Assembly (NCBI GenBank): GCA_028819955.1
Contig: JAPPKP010000183.1
Location: forward strand, 1 to 8,868
Length of the DNA: 8,868 nt
Origin: Rhodospirillaceae bacterium
GTDB taxonomy: Bacteria; Pseudomonadota; Alphaproteobacteria; UBA828
Direction: 5' to 3'
This document shows positions 6,116 to 8,868 of the stretch, piece by piece. The notes beneath the pieces are model-generated. The model searched no databases and was not told where the DNA came from. It saw nothing but the letters and a program-made list of their open reading frames with translations. Positions within the stretch are counted from its first letter, which is position 1. Each line of letters begins with the position of its first letter. A program made the translations under genes and the position numbers.

Positions 6116-7669
6116 TCAGAGGGAACGCAGGAAGGCAAGCAAGGCCGCGCGCTCCTTGCGTGTCATGGCGACGACGCGCTCCTTCGCGGCCTCCGCCTCG
6201 CCGCCGTGCCAGAGGACGGCTTCGAGCAAGTTGCGTGCGCGGCCGTCGTGCAAGAAGAACGTGTGGCCGCTCACGGTCTCCGTGAGCCCGATGCCCCAGA
6301 GCGGCGGCGTGCGCCACTCGCGGCTATTGGCCTCGCCTTCGGGCCGGCCGTCGGCGAGCCCTTCGCCCATGTCGTGAAGCAGGAGGTCGGTGTAGGGCCA
6401 GATGAGCTGGAAGGACTGCTCTTCCCCGATGGAGTCCCGGCGGGTCACGAACTTGGGCGTGTGGCAACCGGTGCAGTTCGCTTCGTAGAAGAGGCGCTTG
6501 CCTTCGAGTACCTGTGGATCGCCGATGTCGCGTCGCGCGGGTACGCCGAGATTGCGCGTATAGAAGGTGAGCAGGTCGAAGAGCGCGGCGCTGGCCTCGA
6601 CCGTGTTCTCGGCCGAGGCGCCGCCGTGCGGCGCGGCCTGGCAGGCCTCCTGCGCCACGGTGCAGTCGCCGTGCGGGCGCGGGTAGAGCGGAGTCGAAAT
6701 CCCCACATCGCCGCGAAAGGCCGCCGCCGCCTGCTGCGAGACGGTGGGCTGCCCCGCCTTCCAGCCGAAGCGGCCGAGCATGGGCTGATCGTGCTCGTCG
6801 CTCCAGACCAGGTTCGCCCGACCCGAAATGCCATCACCGTCGCGGTCCTCCGGGTCCGCGCCGGCCAGGATGTCGGCGTCGGATATCGCTTCGAGCAGGC
6901 CCATGCCGATGACCGGTGGCGCGACGCGAGGCGAGAGCATCGTCTCCGGATGAAGCGGCCCGTAGTGAGGGCCTGAAACGCCGTAGGTGGGCGCGCGCAG
7001 GTTGACGACTTCGCCGTCGGCGAGCGTGATGGGTGTCTCTTGATAGGCAATGGTCATCTCGCCCTCGGCGGGCACGCCCTGGATCGAGAAGTTCTGGAGC
7101 TGCCCGCCGTAGGTGGGCTCGGGGATGACGCTCTGCCTGCGCTCGCGCAGGGCCGCGCGCTCAGCCTCCGTCTGCGGCGGGACGGAGAGCCGCAGGAACA
7201 TGGTCTCGGCGCGCTCGCCGGCAGCCGGTGGTCGTCCGCGGCCATCCTTCAAGTGACAGCGCTGACAAGCGCGCGCATTGAAGAGAGGTCCGAGCCCGTC
7301 CGACGACGTGGTCGAGCTCGGCGCCGACACCCAGATCTTCCTGAAGATGCCGTTGCCGACCCTGAAGTCGCGCTGGCGTTTGAAAGCCATATTCGCGGAG
7401 GGATGCGAAAACGCGTCCCGATTGAGCCGCTTGAATACGGTCGCCTTGCCCGCGGGCCTGCGCTCGTAGGGCTCGGCCTTGGTGAAATCCCGCGTGGGCT
7501 GCGTGACTGCGGCGATTCGCGCGCGCTCGCCTTCAGGTTCCGCCGCCGATAGCGCGGTGATTGCGACGATTGTCGAAAGGGCGGTGGCAACCGCAGGCGC
7601 GATGTGCGCAAACGCACCCGGCGACCGGTGGCTCAGCGATGCCGGGCGGGATGGCGCCACCCCATTCAT
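6116..7669 (-). CDS. Di-heme cytochrome c oxidoreductase (DHOR/DUF1111 family)
   Basis: Predicted periplasmic or membrane-anchored electron-transfer enzyme related to MauG and bacterial di-heme peroxidases. In the 517-residue product two c-type haem sites are visible: CQRCH (135-139) and CTGCH (399-403). A hydrophobic segment at about 22-42 is either an uncleaved anchor or a signal peptide with a long n-region. DRDGDGISG (275-283) looks like a Ca2+-binding loop. The C-terminal stretch with RTPPLWGIG (453-461) and LHDGRARNLLEAVLWHGGEA (473-492) is characteristic of the family. The ATG at 7669 is chosen because GAAGGG lies 6-7 bases upstream; the ATG 19 codons earlier has no ribosome binding site and would overlap the promoter. 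It is the first gene of the minus-strand operon. In this context an iron-oxidising role, analogous to EfeB in EfeUOB, is possible but inferred. Confidence 0.93.
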   Translation of the reverse strand: MNGVAPSRPASLSHRSPGAFAHIAPAVATALSTIVAITALSAAEPEGERARIAAVTQPTRDFTKAEPYERRPAGKATVFKRLNRDAFSHPSANMAFKRQRDFRVGNGIFRKIWVSAPSSTTSSDGLGPLFNARACQRCHLKDGRGRPPAAGERAETMFLRLSVPPQTEAERAALRERRQSVIPEPTYGGQLQNFSIQGVPAEGEMTIAYQETPITLADGEVVNLRAPTYGVSGPHYGPLHPETMLSPRVAPPVIGMGLLEAISDADILAGADPEDRDGDGISGRANLVWSDEHDQPMLGRFGWKAGQPTVSQQAAAAFRGDVGISTPLYPRPHGDCTVAQEACQAAPHGGASAENTVEASAALFDLLTFYTRNLGVPARRDIGDPQVLEGKRLFYEANCTGCHTPKFVTRRDSIGEEQSFQLIWPYTDLLLHDMGEGLADGRPEGEANSREWRTPPLWGIGLTETVSGHTFFLHDGRARNLLEAVLWHGGEAEAAKERVVAMTRKERAALLAFLRSL

Positions 7670-7712
7670 TGAGAACCCTTCGCAAAATAGGGGTTGACTG
7701 GAAATAAGAACA

Positions 7713-7742
7713 ACTATCAATTGCAATGCATATGCTTGTCAA
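7713..7742 (-). promoter_or_regulatory. Sigma70-type promoter of the DHOR-imelysin-DUF1513 operon
   Basis: On the minus strand, a perfect TTGACA (7742-7737), an 18-base spacer and GATAGT (7718-7713; 4 of 6 with TATAAT, including the key A2 and T6). Transcription would begin near 7706, leaving a leader of about 37 bases with the GAAGGG ribosome binding site before the ATG at 7669. Confidence 0.5.
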
Positions 7743-7743
7743 T
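7720..7743. promoter_or_regulatory. 24-bp imperfect dyad (candidate Fur/Mur-like operator)
   Basis: ATTGCAATGCAT (7720-7731) and ATGCTTGTCAAT (7732-7743) pair at 9 of 12 positions about a central GCATATGC. The dyad covers the -35 and spacer of the DHOR operon promoter, where a bound repressor would block polymerase, and lies about 200 bp upstream of the divergent irpA-like gene. Fur-family (Fur/Mur) sites of alphaproteobacteria are known for TGCAA/TTGCA-type half-sites, and the left arm contains TTGCAA; the assignment to that family is inference. Confidence 0.45.
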
Positions 7744-7930
7744 ATCGCCACGCTCGGGGCGGTGGTCGCGGGGGCAACCGATGACGTTTGCAGGATAGAC
7801 AGGATTGGGCGCGGCGACCGTCGCAGCACGCGCACGGAACGAACCGGCGATGGCGGGCACCTCGGTCGACGCCCCACTTGCTGCGATGAGGACCGTGAAA
7901 CTCGTGGCCGCGTTCTAGAGCTCTGGAGGA
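7744..7930. other. GC-rich leader region upstream of the divergent imelysin gene
   Basis: About 190 bases between the divergent regulatory site and the ribosome binding site of the imelysin gene. An open frame from 7726 to 7941 exists but has no recognisable start signal or family. I found no good -10/-35 pair for the + strand; TTGACT at 7694-7699 is a possible -35 without a good -10. Only short hairpins are visible. Confidence 0.35.
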
Positions 7931-7943
7931 GAGGAGACTGACC

Positions 7944-8868
7944 ATGAAAAATGCACTTGTAGCCCTCGCGGCGCTCGTGGCGCTGCCGGCGTGCACCGTT
8001 GCCGCAACGTCCGAGCAAGCCGCCTCAACGCCCGAGGGCGACGTGCTCTCGCACTACGCCGATTTGGCGCATGCGAAATACGAGGACTCCCTGATCACCG
8101 CCCGCGCTCTGCAAGGCGCCGTGAACCAGTTCATCGCCGAGCCGACCGAGTCGAACCTCGCGGCAGCGCAGGATGCCTGGCTCGCAGCCCGTGTCCCGTA
8201 CCAGCAGAGCGAGGTCTACCGCTTCGGCAACGCCATTGTCGACGATTGGGAGGGCAAGGTGAACGCCTGGCCCCTCGACGAGGGTCTCATCGACTATGTC
8301 GCGACGAGCTACGGCACGGAGGCGGAAGAGAACCCCGGCTACACAGCCAACGTCGTCGCCAGCTCGAGCTTCACCTTCTCGGGCGAGACCATCGATGCCA
8401 GCAGCATCTCCAAGGACCTGCTCGCCGAGACGCTGCACGAGCTCGGTGGTGTGGAGGCCAACGTGGCGACCGGTTACCACGCGGTCGAGTTCCTGCTCTG
8501 GGGCCAAGACCTGAACGGCACCGGGCCCGGCGCGGGCGCGCGGCCGGCCAGCGACTTCGATCCGGCCAACTGCACAGCGGGCAATTGCGAGCGTCGAGCC
8601 GCCTACCTGCAGACGGCCACCGACCTGCTGATCGACGACCTGGAATGGATGACGGCCCAGTGGGCGCCTGGCGGCGAGGCCCGCGAGGGGCTGGTCGGCG
8701 GCGATGCCAGCGATGGAATCGCCACCATCTTCACCGGCATGGGCAGCCTCTCCTACGGCGAGCTCGCCGGCGAGCGCATGCAGCTCGGCCTGCTGCTGCA
8801 CGACCCGGAGGAGGAGCACGACTGCTTCAGCGACAACACCCACGCCTCTCACTACTACGACGCGCTCG
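7944..8868 (+). CDS. irpA: Imelysin-family iron-regulated protein (IrpA-like), 3' partial
   Basis: Exported imelysin-family protein of the IrpA type, tied in other bacteria to iron limitation; the molecular function is unsettled. The 308 visible residues run to the window edge without a stop, so the C-terminus is missing (whole proteins are about 400 residues). The ATG follows GAGGAG (7931-7936) by 7 bases. A short signal sequence is seen: MKN, then a hydrophobic core to residue 16. LPAC (14-17) resembles a lipobox with an unusual Pro, so it may be a lipoprotein or be cleaved by ordinary signal peptidase. The canonical GxHxxE motif is present as GYHAVE (177-182), followed by FLLWGQDL; further on come HDPEEEHDCFSDNTHAS, typical of the IrpA group, and Cys residues at the NCTAGNC stretch that may form a disulphide. 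It is divergent from the DHOR operon and shares its regulatory region. The gene symbol is by family resemblance. Confidence 0.93.
   Translation, partial: MKNALVALAALVALPACTVAATSEQAASTPEGDVLSHYADLAHAKYEDSLITARALQGAVNQFIAEPTESNLAAAQDAWLAARVPYQQSEVYRFGNAIVDDWEGKVNAWPLDEGLIDYVATSYGTEAEENPGYTANVVASSSFTFSGETIDASSISKDLLAETLHELGGVEANVATGYHAVEFLLWGQDLNGTGPGAGARPASDFDPANCTAGNCERRAAYLQTATDLLIDDLEWMTAQWAPGGEAREGLVGGDASDGIATIFTGMGSLSYGELAGERMQLGLLLHDPEEEHDCFSDNTHASHYYDAL

Noticed and set aside
7670..7726. Earlier ATG giving the DHOR a 19-residue longer N-terminus
   Set aside because: No ribosome binding site before it, and the extension would run through the candidate promoter and operator; the ATG at 7669 has GAAGGG in front.
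7726..7941. 71-residue + strand open frame ending just before the irpA-like gene
   Set aside because: No ribosome binding site, no recognisable family, Arg-rich composition typical of chance frames in GC-rich DNA.
8025..8852. 275-residue minus-strand open frame at the right end
   Set aside because: It is the antisense shadow of the imelysin gene on the + strand, which carries the GYHAVE motif and a good ribosome binding site.

Overview
The window is GC-rich, with strong G/C preference at third codon positions, and carries proteobacterial gene families. Its mix of a CUT1-type sugar ABC transporter, bacterioferritin, and an imelysin / di-heme oxidoreductase / DUF1513 cluster suggests an alphaproteobacterium (Rhizobiales- or Rhodospirillales-like). 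That placement is inference from gene content and composition; no rRNA or tRNA gene is present to settle it.

Left part (1-2352, + strand): the end of a carbohydrate-type ABC importer operon. A permease gene enters from the left edge, already inside its first permease domain, and continues without a stop into a complete second permease domain, so it encodes a MalF-MalG-like fusion. Ten bases later comes its MalK/UgpC-like ATPase. The substrate-binding protein and the start of the permease lie outside the window.

Middle (2353-3869): a roughly 535-bp non-coding stretch holds three GC-rich stem-loops (2366-2520). It then turns into an AT-rich promoter-like region with an 11-bp inverted repeat and a sigma70-like promoter in front of bacterioferritin (bfr, + strand, GTG start at 2888). 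Facing it on the minus strand are bacterioferritin-associated ferredoxin (bfd) and, overlapping the bfd stop as TAATG, a possible 55-residue small protein.

Right part (3869-8868): an iron-related periplasmic/envelope gene set. On the minus strand, in transcription order, are a membrane-anchored or secreted di-heme cytochrome c oxidoreductase (DHOR/DUF1111), an imelysin-family protein whose usual GxHxxE motif has lost its His, and a Tat-exported DUF1513 beta-propeller-like protein. bfd and the small ORF may follow in the same transcript. Divergently on the + strand is a canonical IrpA-type imelysin with GYHAVE, cut by the window end. The shared intergenic region carries a 24-bp imperfect dyad that overlaps a perfect TTGACA -35 box for the DHOR operon, a plausible site for an iron- or manganese-responsive repressor.

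How it may work together (inference): the two imelysins, the di-heme enzyme and the DUF1513 protein would handle or oxidise iron in the periplasm. Bacterioferritin would store iron in the cytoplasm and Bfd would reduce the stored Fe(III) for release. The placement of bfd at the end of the acquisition cluster, convergent with bfr, suggests that iron mobilisation is expressed together with iron uptake and separately from storage.
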